A stretch of 5,150 bases of DNA from an archaeon (GCA_024409165.1 JAKSUE010000116.1:1-5150), one strand, 5' to 3'. Positions 1 through 4,660 are shown, counted from the first letter of the stretch. Notes: generated by a model from the letters alone, not told the origin. Made by a program: numbers and translations.

Positions 1-41
1 AATTAACTAAAAAATATATAAAAATAAGATAAAAATAATTG

Positions 42-60
42 AAAAAATAAAAAAAGAAAT
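42..60 (-). terminator. T-rich tract after rpl15, candidate terminator
   Basis: On the minus strand this reads a T-run of three, a run of seven T (55-49) and a run of six T (47-42), followed by more T-rich DNA. Runs of T on the coding strand are the usual archaeal termination signal and no hairpin is needed. It lies about 65 bases after the rpl15 stop. Transcription may still pass through to the gene beyond. Confidence 0.4.
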
Positions 61-96
61 AGAGATTTATAAAATATATAATCAAAAATTATCTAA

Positions 97-105
97 TTAT
101 ATAAA
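97..105 (-). promoter_or_regulatory. Weak TATA-like element after rpl15
   Basis: The minus strand reads TTTATATAA just 19 bases after the rpl15 stop. It could be a promoter for the gene beyond the window edge (secY by usual order), but the region has only about 8% G+C, where such strings arise easily, and T-runs follow it. Low confidence. Confidence 0.2.
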
Positions 106-124
106 GTATAAATCTTTAAACAAT

Positions 125-562
125 CTATAAATCGATAGCTTCTCCACCAGCTTCTTCGATTTTAGCTCTTGCAGATTCAGAGAATTCAGGAGCTTTGATA
201 GTTAATGGTGCAGTAAGGTAACCGCTACCTAAAACTTTGTTGTAACCTAATTCAGTTACATCAATTACAATTGCGTCTCCTTCTTTAATAGCTTTTCCTT
301 GTTCTACAAGTTCTTCAGCTTTATCGTTTAAGAAGCTTAAGTTTACAGGATTGTATTTATAGATAGTTTTTTGAGGTCTTTTGAAACCGTGTTTACCGAA
401 GTAATTTTTGTTTACAATTACAGTGGTAGTCCAGTGGTGTTTTCCAGCTCCAGCTTTACCTTTACCACCTTTGTGACCTGCACCTCTTCTCTTTTTGGTA
501 CATCCTCCACCGTTGGATCTAGAACCTCTCATTTTGTTGATTTTTCTTTGTTTTCTAATCAT
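125..562 (-). CDS. rpl15: Ribosomal protein L15 (uL15)
   Basis: Large-subunit assembly and rRNA-binding protein. The product is 145 residues, typical for archaea. The N-terminal arm is basic and glycine-rich (about residues 10-40, including KMRGSRSNGGGCTKKRRGAG and HKGGKGKAG) and in known ribosomes threads into 23S rRNA. The globular C-terminal part has the VLGSGYLTAPLTIKAPEFSE segment and ends GGEAIDL. The start is the ATG at 560-562, three codons inside the longest frame, because the upstream GTG lies in the ribosome-binding site and MIRKQRKINK fits the family. The stop is TAG (125-127). It is the last gene in the window; secY normally follows. Confidence 0.96.
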   Translation of the reverse strand: MIRKQRKINKMRGSRSNGGGCTKKRRGAGHKGGKGKAGAGKHHWTTTVIVNKNYFGKHGFKRPQKTIYKYNPVNLSFLNDKAEELVEQGKAIKEGDAIVIDVTELGYNKVLGSGYLTAPLTIKAPEFSESARAKIEEAGGEAIDL

Positions 563-567
563 ATAAA

Positions 568-574
568 ACACCTA
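568..574 (-). promoter_or_regulatory. Overlapping rpl30 stop and rpl15 ribosome-binding site
   Basis: The minus strand reads TAGGTGTTTTATATG, nearly identical to the rps8/rpl6 junction (TAGGTGATTTATATG) in sequence and spacing. This supports the ATG at 560-562 as the start of rpl15 rather than the in-frame GTG within the site. Confidence 0.7.
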
Positions 575-1030
575 AGCCATTCTTTTTGCGAGGTCGTTAA
601 TAGCTTCTCCTCTGTAACCTAATGATCCACCTTCGTTAACAGAATGTCTGATTCCTTCGTATCCTTTTCTTGGAGGATGTAAACGGAATACAGGTTTCAT
701 ATTAATATCTTTAGGTTTGATTTCAGAGTTGATTAATGCTTTAGCTAACTCTTCAAAGGAAGAGTAATCAGTGTTTTCTGCTAAATATTCTTCAGTAATA
801 GCAGCTCCACCTACTAATTTTCCTCTTTTTTCGATAAGTTCAACGAGAGTTTCAGTGTCGATTTCACCCCAAGTGATGTAGTCTTTTCCTTTTTGGAGCA
901 TACCTTTGAAACTTGGAGATTCTTCAACAAGAACTGCATGATTAATTCTGTTAAGTCTTAACATTTGTAAAGTACTAGCAATGTTAGAAATAACACCAGT
1001 AGTACCTCTTACTCTAATTACTAAAAACAT
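572..1030 (-). CDS. rpl30: Ribosomal protein L30 (uL30), archaeal long form
   Basis: Large-subunit protein; bacterial L30 is about 60 residues, whereas archaeal L30 resembles eukaryotic L7. This product has 152 residues, as expected for archaea. The compact L30 core is N-terminal (FLVIRVRGTTGVISNIASTL, about 2-21, then LRLNRINHAVLVEESPSFKG). The added C-terminal region carries the archaeal/eukaryotic FRLHPPRKGYEGIRH motif (about 115-129). The ATG at 1028-1030 follows GGTGG (1035-1039). The stop is TAG (572-574), which leads into the ribosome-binding site of rpl15. Confidence 0.97.
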   Translation of the reverse strand: MFLVIRVRGTTGVISNIASTLQMLRLNRINHAVLVEESPSFKGMLQKGKDYITWGEIDTETLVELIEKRGKLVGGAAITEEYLAENTDYSSFEELAKALINSEIKPKDINMKPVFRLHPPRKGYEGIRHSVNEGGSLGYRGEAINDLAKRMA

Positions 1031-1041
1031 GATACCACCGT

Positions 1042-1683
1042 TTATTGGATTACTCCCATATTTTTAAGGTCTTGTTCGGAAGCTTTTACTCTGCTTAATT
1101 CTTTTAAAGCTTCGAATACAGCATTAGCAAAGTTTACAGTAGTTTGAGTTTGACCACTTGCGTTAGCCCATACATCTTTAATACCAGCAAGGGATAAGAT
1201 AGTTTTACCTACATCACCAATAGCTAATCCTACACCTGCAGGAGCTGGTCTTAAGGTTACTTGTACACTACTTACTTTACCAGTTACTTTGAAAGGAACA
1301 GTGTGTTGTCTTCCACAAACACAACCCCAGTCTCCACAACCTCTTCTTACTTTAATAATGTTGTATTTTGCATTATCTACAGCTTTTCTGATAGCAGGAC
1401 CTACTTCTCTAGCTTTACCTTGGCCTAAACCAACATAACCATTTTTGTTACCAACAGCAACAATAACTCTGAAGTTTACTTTTCTACCAGATTTGTGCAT
1501 TCTTTGAACTAAATTTACATCCATTACTTCTTCTTCTAAATCTGGAAGTAAAGCATCAACTATTTCTAATTCCATTATAGGGAGACCTTTTTGAAAGATT
1601 TCGTCAATATCAGTAATAATACCTGCTTTAACTTGTTCACCAAGTTTAGTTTTAGGTTCCCATTCATCCATATTAAAACTCAT
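1042..1683 (-). CDS. rps5: Ribosomal protein S5 (uS5), archaeal form
   Basis: Small-subunit protein near the mRNA entry site, important for decoding accuracy; the archaeal form resembles eukaryotic uS5 (RPS2). The product is 213 residues, the usual archaeal size. An N-terminal extension (about 1-52) includes WEPKTKLGEQVKAGIITDID. The S5 double-stranded RNA-binding-like domain follows (about 53-115), with SGRKVNFRVIVAVGNKNGYV and GLGQGKAREV, then the C-terminal domain with RPAPAGVGLAIGDVGKTILS. The archaeal/eukaryotic cysteine-rich loop RRGCGDWGCVCGRQHT carries C116, C121, C123 and H127. The ATG at 1681-1683 is supported by GAGGT upstream. The stop is TAA (1042-1044). Confidence 0.97.
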   Translation of the reverse strand: MSFNMDEWEPKTKLGEQVKAGIITDIDEIFQKGLPIMELEIVDALLPDLEEEVMDVNLVQRMHKSGRKVNFRVIVAVGNKNGYVGLGQGKAREVGPAIRKAVDNAKYNIIKVRRGCGDWGCVCGRQHTVPFKVTGKVSSVQVTLRPAPAGVGLAIGDVGKTILSLAGIKDVWANASGQTQTTVNFANAVFEALKELSRVKASEQDLKNMGVIQ

Positions 1684-1685
1684 AT

Positions 1686-2267
1686 TTATACCTCAGTCTC
1701 ATCAATTTTATTTTTAATTTCTTCAAAGTGTTCAGGTAAATCAGTAGGTTGAAGACCTTTAGCAATATATTGAGAGAATTTTTTGTTAAGTTCTTCTTCA
1801 TCTAAAGATTCTGCATATTCTGCAATGTGAGCACCGGTAATACGGTCTTCACTTGGTACAACAGATTCACCATAAGGAACTTCTAAACCCGCATCATCTG
1901 CACCTTTAACAGCTGCAAAGATTTTAGATCCTCTAATAGGAGATTTTAATCCAATATCTGCAATAGCATATTCAACACCAGCAGCTACTGCTTTTTTACC
2001 ACATAAGTATGCAGTTAAGTAAACAGCAGAAGTGTTTTTGTTTCCTGCTAACCAACCTAATTTGTTTAACTCTTTACTGTGTGCAGATACAATGGTTTTG
2101 TCACCATTACTAGCATATTCAATAACTTGGACAATAACATTAGCGTTAGAAACTCTAACAACTAATCTTGGAGTGTCTAAGTGTAATAATTTTGCTCTAG
2201 CAGCATAGTCAGTTTTACCTTCTCTTCTTCTTCTGAATGCTACTTTATAATTAGAACCGCTTGCCAA
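1686..2267 (-). CDS. rpl18: Ribosomal protein L18 (uL18), archaeal long form
   Basis: Binds 5S rRNA with L5 and attaches it to the large subunit. The product is 193 residues, the long archaeal/eukaryotic form (bacterial L18 is about 120). The N-terminus has the characteristic YKVAFRRRREGKTDYAARAK stretch, followed by TPRLVVRVSNANVIVQVIEY, AAYAIADIGL-like core segments (VEYAIADIGLKSPIRGSKIF, about residues 98-117) and an acidic C-terminal tail. The start is TTG at 2265-2267, chosen because it begins at the expected MASGSNYK and has AGGAGGA upstream; no ATG suits. The stop is TAA at 1686-1688, two bases before the rps5 ATG. Confidence 0.96.
   Translation of the reverse strand: MASGSNYKVAFRRRREGKTDYAARAKLLHLDTPRLVVRVSNANVIVQVIEYASNGDKTIVSAHSKELNKLGWLAGNKNTSAVYLTAYLCGKKAVAAGVEYAIADIGLKSPIRGSKIFAAVKGADDAGLEVPYGESVVPSEDRITGAHIAEYAESLDEEELNKKFSQYIAKGLQPTDLPEHFEEIKNKIDETEV
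1690..1694 (-). promoter_or_regulatory. rps5 ribosome-binding site inside the end of rpl18
   Basis: GAGGT on the minus strand lies in the last codons of rpl18 (GAG GTA TAA), and the rps5 ATG follows two bases after the stop. This is the tightest junction in the window and implies translational coupling. Confidence 0.7.
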
Positions 2268-2273
2268 ATCAAT

Positions 2274-2281
2274 TCCTCCTA
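2274..2281 (-). promoter_or_regulatory. rpl19e stop overlapping the rpl18 ribosome-binding site
   Basis: The minus strand reads TAGGAGGAATTGATTTG. The TAG stop of rpl19e shares its A and G with a strong AGGAGGA site, and a TTG start for rpl18 follows. The strong site probably compensates for the weak start codon and couples the two genes. Confidence 0.75.
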
Positions 2282-2725
2282 TTTAATCATATCATGGTCT
2301 TTAGCGTAGTTTTTCATGTAAGATTTACTTCTGAAAGCTCCACCTTTTGCCATTTTGTATAATTTACGGTAGGTAGTAGGATCAATTTCACCTGCATCTC
2401 TCATTTCTTTTAAGTCAGATCTTAAAGCACGGATAGTTTTCATCCATACTTGTTTCTTAGGAGTACGAGCGTTTTTAGCCCCTTTAATACTACCTTTTCC
2501 TTTACGTTTACCTTTTTTCTTTTGTTCTTTAAGTTTTTTAGATCTGTAGCTACTAATACCAGTTTGTGGTTTAGCTTTAATAATACCTTGATCAATAAGT
2601 TGTCTAACACCGTCTCTTGTAATAGCTCTAGAAACTTCTTCAATTTCATTAGGGTCTATCCATACACGGTTTACTCCAACTTTAAGTATACTAGCAGCTA
2701 ATCTTTTTTGTGTAGTAAGATTCAT
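2279..2725 (-). CDS. rpl19e: Ribosomal protein L19e (eL19)
   Basis: Large-subunit protein shared by archaea and eukaryotes; in known ribosomes its long helices contact 23S rRNA and it lies near an intersubunit bridge. The product is 148 residues, the normal archaeal length. It has the N-terminal helical domain (MNLTTQKRLAASILKVGVNR, then VWIDPNEIEEVSRAITR), a very basic glycine-rich linker (about residues 61-91, with KKKGKRKGKGSIKGAKNAR) and a C-terminal helical part (TIRALRSDLKEMRDAGEID). The ATG at 2723-2725 follows GGAGG by seven bases. The TAG stop (2279-2281) overlaps the rpl18 ribosome-binding site. It heads the second block of genes. Confidence 0.97.
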   Translation of the reverse strand: MNLTTQKRLAASILKVGVNRVWIDPNEIEEVSRAITRDGVRQLIDQGIIKAKPQTGISSYRSKKLKEQKKKGKRKGKGSIKGAKNARTPKKQVWMKTIRALRSDLKEMRDAGEIDPTTYRKLYKMAKGGAFRSKSYMKNYAKDHDMIK

Positions 2726-2732
2726 AAATAAT

Positions 2733-2737
2733 CCTCC
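2733..2737 (-). promoter_or_regulatory. Strong ribosome-binding site of rpl19e
   Basis: The minus strand reads TATGGAGGATTATTTATG, with GGAGG seven bases before the ATG. It is stronger than the GGTG sites used in the upstream half, as expected for the first gene of a transcript that cannot rely on coupling. Confidence 0.8.
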
Positions 2738-2752
2738 ATATAGTTAGCTGAT

Positions 2753-2779
2753 AAACTTGAATAAAAATTTCTCAAGTTT
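2753..2779 (-). promoter_or_regulatory. Hairpin just upstream of the rpl19e ribosome-binding site
   Basis: The arms AAACTTGA (2779-2772 on the minus strand) and TCAAGTTT (2760-2753) are perfectly complementary over 8 bp, with an 11-base loop. The base of the stem is 15 bases from the GGAGG site at 2733-2737, so it could influence translation initiation. It could also be a neutral palindrome; no known r-protein binding motif is recognised. Confidence 0.45.
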
Positions 2780-2847
2780 CCCTTTAATTTCATAAATTAA
2801 TTAATCTAATTTATTTTGTTTAATATAAGAAAATGGATTCTTTCATC

Positions 2848-2874
2848 GCCCAGATAATAATTATCATTTTAGGC
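2848..2874 (-). other. Stem-loop in the proposed leader RNA
   Basis: On the minus strand GCCT (2874-2871) can pair with GGGC (2851-2848). This closes an arm containing GATAAT, one T and ATTATC (2865-2853), a near-perfect palindrome. The closing base pairs are among the few G/C-rich spots in the intergenic region. Confidence 0.45.
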
Positions 2875-2876
2875 TC

Positions 2877-2889
2877 GTTCTTTTGGAAC
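2877..2889 (-). other. Small hairpin GTTC-CAAAA-GAAC
   Basis: A 4-bp stem with a five-base loop on the minus strand, lying directly next to the 3' side (CGTAT, 2894-2890) of the longer-range ATACG/CGTAT pairing and just before the 2874-2848 stem-loop. Consecutive helices without gaps suggest a stacked RNA fold. Each stem alone is weak. Confidence 0.4.
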
Positions 2890-2957
2890 ATACGAATCAA
2901 ATAGTTACATAAGTTGTGATACAAGGTTAAAGACGTATTCTCTAATCTCATACCAAC

Positions 2958-2966
2958 TTTATATAA
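2958..2966 (-). promoter_or_regulatory. Candidate archaeal promoter (TATA box) for the rpl19e operon
   Basis: The minus strand reads TTATATAAA, a good match to the archaeal box A, preceded by AGGGGTG, which is not a strong BRE. Initiation about 25 bases downstream would fall near 2935-2940, just where a GC-richer, foldable sequence begins (GAATACGTC). The position inside the cluster, ahead of rpl19e, suggests a separate or additional transcript for rpl19e to rpl15. TATA-like strings are common in such AT-rich DNA; the placement at the edge of the GC island is what makes this one credible. Confidence 0.5.
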
Positions 2967-3032
2967 CACCCCTAAGGTTCTTATTTAAACCTCATACATA
3001 ATCATTAAATTTATGCTAAATTTATACTAAAC

Positions 3033-3082
3033 TTAATCTTAAATTTATAACCAAATTAGTTTTAAACCTGGCTCCAAATTTA
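3033..3082. repeat. 50-base perfect direct repeat, copy 1
   Basis: Identical over 50 bases to 3116-3165, offset by 83 bases. It starts TTAATCTTAAATTTATAACC and ends AAACCTGGCTCCAAATTTA. The core ACCTGGCTCC is the only GC-rich part and stands out in DNA that is otherwise almost pure A+T. On the minus strand each copy holds a TATA-like TTATAAATT (3042-3050 here). Perfect identity over this length cannot be explained by AT bias alone and points to a recent duplication or selection. Confidence 0.95.
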
Positions 3083-3115
3083 CTTTAAATTTATTTAATA
3101 TTTCAATTTGTACAT

Positions 3116-3165
3116 TTAATCTTAAATTTATAACCAAATTAGTTTTAAACCTGGCTCCAAATTTA
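3116..3165. repeat. 50-base perfect direct repeat, copy 2
   Basis: Second copy of the unit at 3033-3082. The bases just outside are not identical (C against T on both sides), but similarity resumes at once: CTTTAAATTT after copy 1 against TCTTAAATTT after copy 2. This suggests that the duplicated unit was originally longer, near the full 83-base period. The TATA-like element on the minus strand is at 3125-3133. Confidence 0.95.
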
Positions 3166-3184
3166 TCTTAAATTTTTGATTAAT

Positions 3185-3203
3185 TTCAAATCTATGATTT
3201 GAA
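3185..3203. repeat. Perfect 8-bp inverted repeat with 3-base loop
   Basis: TTCAAATC, TAT, GATTTGAA forms a perfect palindromic hairpin. On the minus strand no T-run follows it, so it does not look like a standard terminator. It could be a protein-binding palindrome or a chance palindrome in AT-rich DNA. Confidence 0.5.
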
Positions 3204-3232
3204 TAATTCGATTAATTTTGAATTTTTAGGAA

Positions 3233-3247
3233 ATGAAAAAACTTCAT
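3233..3247 (-). terminator. Weak candidate terminator after rpl32e
   Basis: On the minus strand there is a run of six T (3241-3236) inside a small ATGAA/TTCAT inverted repeat, about 135 bases after the rpl32e stop. Archaeal RNA polymerase can terminate at T-runs without a strong hairpin. It is the longest T-run I see on this strand between the rpl32e stop and the promoter proposed for rpl19e, but the evidence is thin. Confidence 0.25.
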
Positions 3248-3379
3248 GTTTATTCATCTAATAATTATCTGAAATAATCAAATAATCTTTAATTTTTAAT
3301 ATTGAATTTTAAATCTTAATTTTAAATTTATATTAAATTTAAATTATTAAGTTTTAAATTTTAATTAAATACTAAAATT

Positions 3380-3706
3380 CTATTTGTTTAAAACTTTAAT
3401 ACCTAATTCAGATGCTTTTTCTAACATCAATGCTTTTTTACGTTTACCAATAGAAGCACTAATTCTTGCAGCTTCAGTAGCTGGGTCAACAGCTTCTAAT
3501 TCTTTCATATTACAAACAAGAACATCTTTTAATCCACAAGGATGTAAATCTCTAATAGCTCTAGGAGTACGGTAACCGATAGCAGGCATAGCAGGTTTAC
3601 CAGCTTCATATCTTCTCATTTTACTGGTTTTTCCTCTAGGACGTCTCCATTTAGTGCCTAATTTTTTGTAACGAGCATATTCTTGTCTTTTAAATTGTTT
3701 ACTCAT
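3380..3706 (-). CDS. rpl32e: Ribosomal protein L32e (eL32)
   Basis: Large-subunit protein shared by archaea and eukaryotes and absent from bacteria. The frame encodes 108 residues with the family hallmarks: KKLGTKWRRPRGKTSKMRRY (about residues 14-33), a basic rRNA-binding part, then IGYRTPRAIRDLHPCGLKDV and a C-terminal lysine/arginine helix. Many archaeal homologues are 125-135 residues because of a variable N-terminal extension, so this is a short form. The short start is supported by GGTGATAAT before the ATG at 3704-3706. The stop is TAG (3380-3382). It is the last gene before a gap of about 650 bases, so it may end the upstream transcription unit. Confidence 0.95.
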   Translation of the reverse strand: MSKQFKRQEYARYKKLGTKWRRPRGKTSKMRRYEAGKPAMPAIGYRTPRAIRDLHPCGLKDVLVCNMKELEAVDPATEAARISASIGKRKKALMLEKASELGIKVLNK

Positions 3707-3721
3707 ATTATCACCAATTAA

Positions 3722-4258
3722 CTATCCTTCTCTGCTTACTAAATAGATACCATCTTGGAATACTCTAGGGTCTTTTCCTTTGATTTTAGTAGCTTGTTCT
3801 AAGTTAGCCATAGTTTGACCAACATCTTCTTTATTTACACCGGTAATGATAACTTCATCACCTTTAACAGAAACTTTTGCATCTCCAACAATTTTAGCGG
3901 ATCTAGGATGTCTTTCTCCGATAAAGTTGTCAATAATAACTTTGTCACCTTGAGGTTTTACAGTCATTGGAAAGTGAGCAAATACAATTTTCATACGGTA
4001 AGTGAAACCATCGGTTACACCAGTAATCATATTTTTAACATGTGCTTTAGTAGTTCCAATCATTGATTTGTCTGCTTTTTTAGGGAAAGCAGTTTCAAGT
4101 ACAACAAGATTATCTTCTAATGCAATAGATACATTAGGGTAAGTAAATTTTCTGGAAATTTGACCGTTAGGTCCTTTTACAGAAACTTCATCACCAATTT
4201 TAACTTCAACGCCTTCAGGGATTTCAATTTCTTCCCTAATAGCTGCAGCTAATACCAT
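3722..4258 (-). CDS. rpl6: Ribosomal protein L6 (uL6)
   Basis: Large-subunit protein located near the factor-binding region; it contains two similar alpha/beta domains. The product is 178 residues, normal for archaea. It opens MVLAAAIREEIEIPEGVEV, typical of archaeal L6, carries the GPNGQISRKF segment in the first domain (about residues 30-39), and ends near DPRVFQDGIYLVSREG, the usual C-terminus. The start is the ATG at 4256-4258; a longer frame from GTG at 4267 would begin inside the ribosome-binding site. The stop is TAG (3722-3724). The next gene, rpl32e, begins 15 bases on and is in the same reading frame. Confidence 0.97.
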   Translation of the reverse strand: MVLAAAIREEIEIPEGVEVKIGDEVSVKGPNGQISRKFTYPNVSIALEDNLVVLETAFPKKADKSMIGTTKAHVKNMITGVTDGFTYRMKIVFAHFPMTVKPQGDKVIIDNFIGERHPRSAKIVGDAKVSVKGDEVIITGVNKEDVGQTMANLEQATKIKGKDPRVFQDGIYLVSREG

Positions 4259-4263
4259 ATAAA

Positions 4264-4270
4264 TCACCTA
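4264..4270 (-). promoter_or_regulatory. Overlapping rps8 stop and rpl6 ribosome-binding site
   Basis: The minus strand reads TAGGTGATTTATATG: the TAG stop of rps8 runs directly into the GGTGA site of rpl6, whose ATG follows nine bases after the stop. The arrangement suggests translational coupling and places the rpl6 start at the ATG rather than the in-frame GTG within the site. Confidence 0.7.
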
Positions 4271-4660
4271 ATACATATAAGCCAACAAACGTCCGCCGAT
4301 ACCTCTTTCTTTAGCTTCCTTGTGGGTCATAATACCTTCAGGAGTGGTTACAATTAAGATACCGAAATTTTTTGCTGGTAAATATCTTTTTTCAAATTTC
4401 TCAAATTCGTCTTTCTTTACAGCATGACGTGGTTTAATTACACCACATTGGTTAATATTACCTTCTAATTCTACTTCGAATTTTCCAGCTTTATTGTCAT
4501 CTATAAATTCAAATTCGCCTATATAATTCTCTTTTTGCATAGTGCTTAAAACATGTCCAATTAATTTAGATGCAGGACAAATAGTGCAACTACTATTAAC
4601 TTGACGTTCATTATTTCTAATGTTAGTTAAAGCATCAGCAAGAGGGTCCATAAGAGTCAT
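4268..4660 (-). CDS. rps8: Ribosomal protein S8 (uS8)
   Basis: Small-subunit protein that binds the central domain of 16S rRNA. The product is 130 residues, the usual archaeal length, and starts MTLMDPLADALTNIRN, a hallmark N-terminus of archaeal S8. The C-terminal domain has the conserved TTPEGIMTHKEAKERGIGG segment and ends in LLAYMY. The open frame extends three codons further to a GTG, but the ATG at 4658-4660 fits the family and follows GGTG (4667-4670) by six bases. The stop is TAG (4268-4270), which is part of the rpl6 ribosome-binding site. Bacterial S8 is a classical autoregulator of its operon; nothing here shows that for this gene. Confidence 0.97.
   Translation of the reverse strand: MTLMDPLADALTNIRNNERQVNSSCTICPASKLIGHVLSTMQKENYIGEFEFIDDNKAGKFEVELEGNINQCGVIKPRHAVKKDEFEKFEKRYLPAKNFGILIVTTPEGIMTHKEAKERGIGGRLLAYMY

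Larger units (their letters stand above)
2726..2940 (-). ncRNA. Candidate structured 5' leader of the rpl19e operon, or a small RNA
   Basis: Between the predicted transcription start and rpl19e lie about 215 bases. The first 100 have about 32% G+C, against 6-12% in the flanking intergenic DNA; such islands often mark structured RNA in AT-rich archaea. Visible helices on the minus strand are ATACG (2938-2934) with CGTAT (2894-2890), TTGT/ACAA (2924-2914), GTTC-CAAAA-GAAC (2889-2877), a GCCT/GGGC-closed arm with an inner GATAAT/ATTATC stem (2874-2848), and an 8-bp hairpin at 2779-2753. I recognise no known riboswitch, RNase P, SRP or tRNA signature and see no convincing C/D or H/ACA boxes. The function is unknown; an r-protein autoregulatory leader is an inference. 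Confidence 0.4.
3007..3176. repeat. AAATTTA-like tracts at 11-12 base spacing
   Basis: Variants of AAATTTA begin at 3007, 3018, 3029 (AAACTTA), 3041, 3053 (AAATTAG), 3064 (AAACCTG), 3076 and 3087, and again at 3124, 3136, 3147, 3159 and 3170. Spacings are 11 or 12 bases, close to one DNA helical turn. This is either a degenerate short tandem repeat or phased A/T tracts that could bend the DNA. The AT bias weakens the case for any single tract, but the regular spacing is directly visible. Confidence 0.6.
2967..3379. other. Very AT-rich gene-free stretch downstream of rpl32e
   Basis: No credible gene was found on either strand. Composition is extreme: about 6% G+C over 3281-3380. The stretch holds the 50-base direct repeat, the phased AAATTTA tracts and small inverted repeats listed separately. 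On the minus strand it separates the end of rpl32e from the promoter proposed for rpl19e. It could hold upstream promoter DNA, a terminator for rpl32e, or no functional content. Confidence 0.7.

Noticed and set aside
371..622. Plus-strand open frame opposite rpl15 and rpl30.
   Set aside because: Antisense shadow of two clearly recognised genes; serine/phenylalanine-rich composition typical of reversed AT-rich coding DNA.
2440..2701. Open frames overlapping rpl19e on both strands (minus 2440-2649 and plus 2450-2701).
   Set aside because: Out-of-frame shadows of the lysine-rich rpl19e gene, with no start signals or recognisable product.
2833..2904. Short plus-strand frame of 23 codons in the GC island, starting ATG GAT TCT TTC and encoding a hydrophobic, isoleucine-rich peptide.
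   Set aside because: No ribosome-binding site precedes it, its codons (GCC, TCG, CGA) differ from the neighbouring genes, and it overlaps the stem-forming sequence on the other strand. A chance frame is more likely, though a small membrane peptide cannot be fully excluded.
2841..2940. The GC island as a box C/D or H/ACA guide RNA, tRNA, RNase P RNA or SRP RNA.
   Set aside because: AUGAUAA and GCGAUGA resemble C boxes but no matching CUGA D box is present; there is no T-arm or cloverleaf and none of the conserved RNase P or SRP cores.
3007..3176. The repeats as a CRISPR array.
   Set aside because: Only two copies, the spacer of 33 bases is itself AT-rich repeat-like sequence, and the unit is not bounded by typical CRISPR repeat ends; no cas genes are nearby.
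2856..3269. Shared 10-mer AATAATTATC at 2856-2865 and 3260-3269.
   Set aside because: Ten-base matches of A/T-rich sequence are expected by chance in this composition.
3384..4066. Plus-strand open frames opposite rpl32e (3384-3575) and rpl6 (3815-4066).
   Set aside because: Antisense to well-supported genes, no ribosome-binding site, and low-complexity translations.
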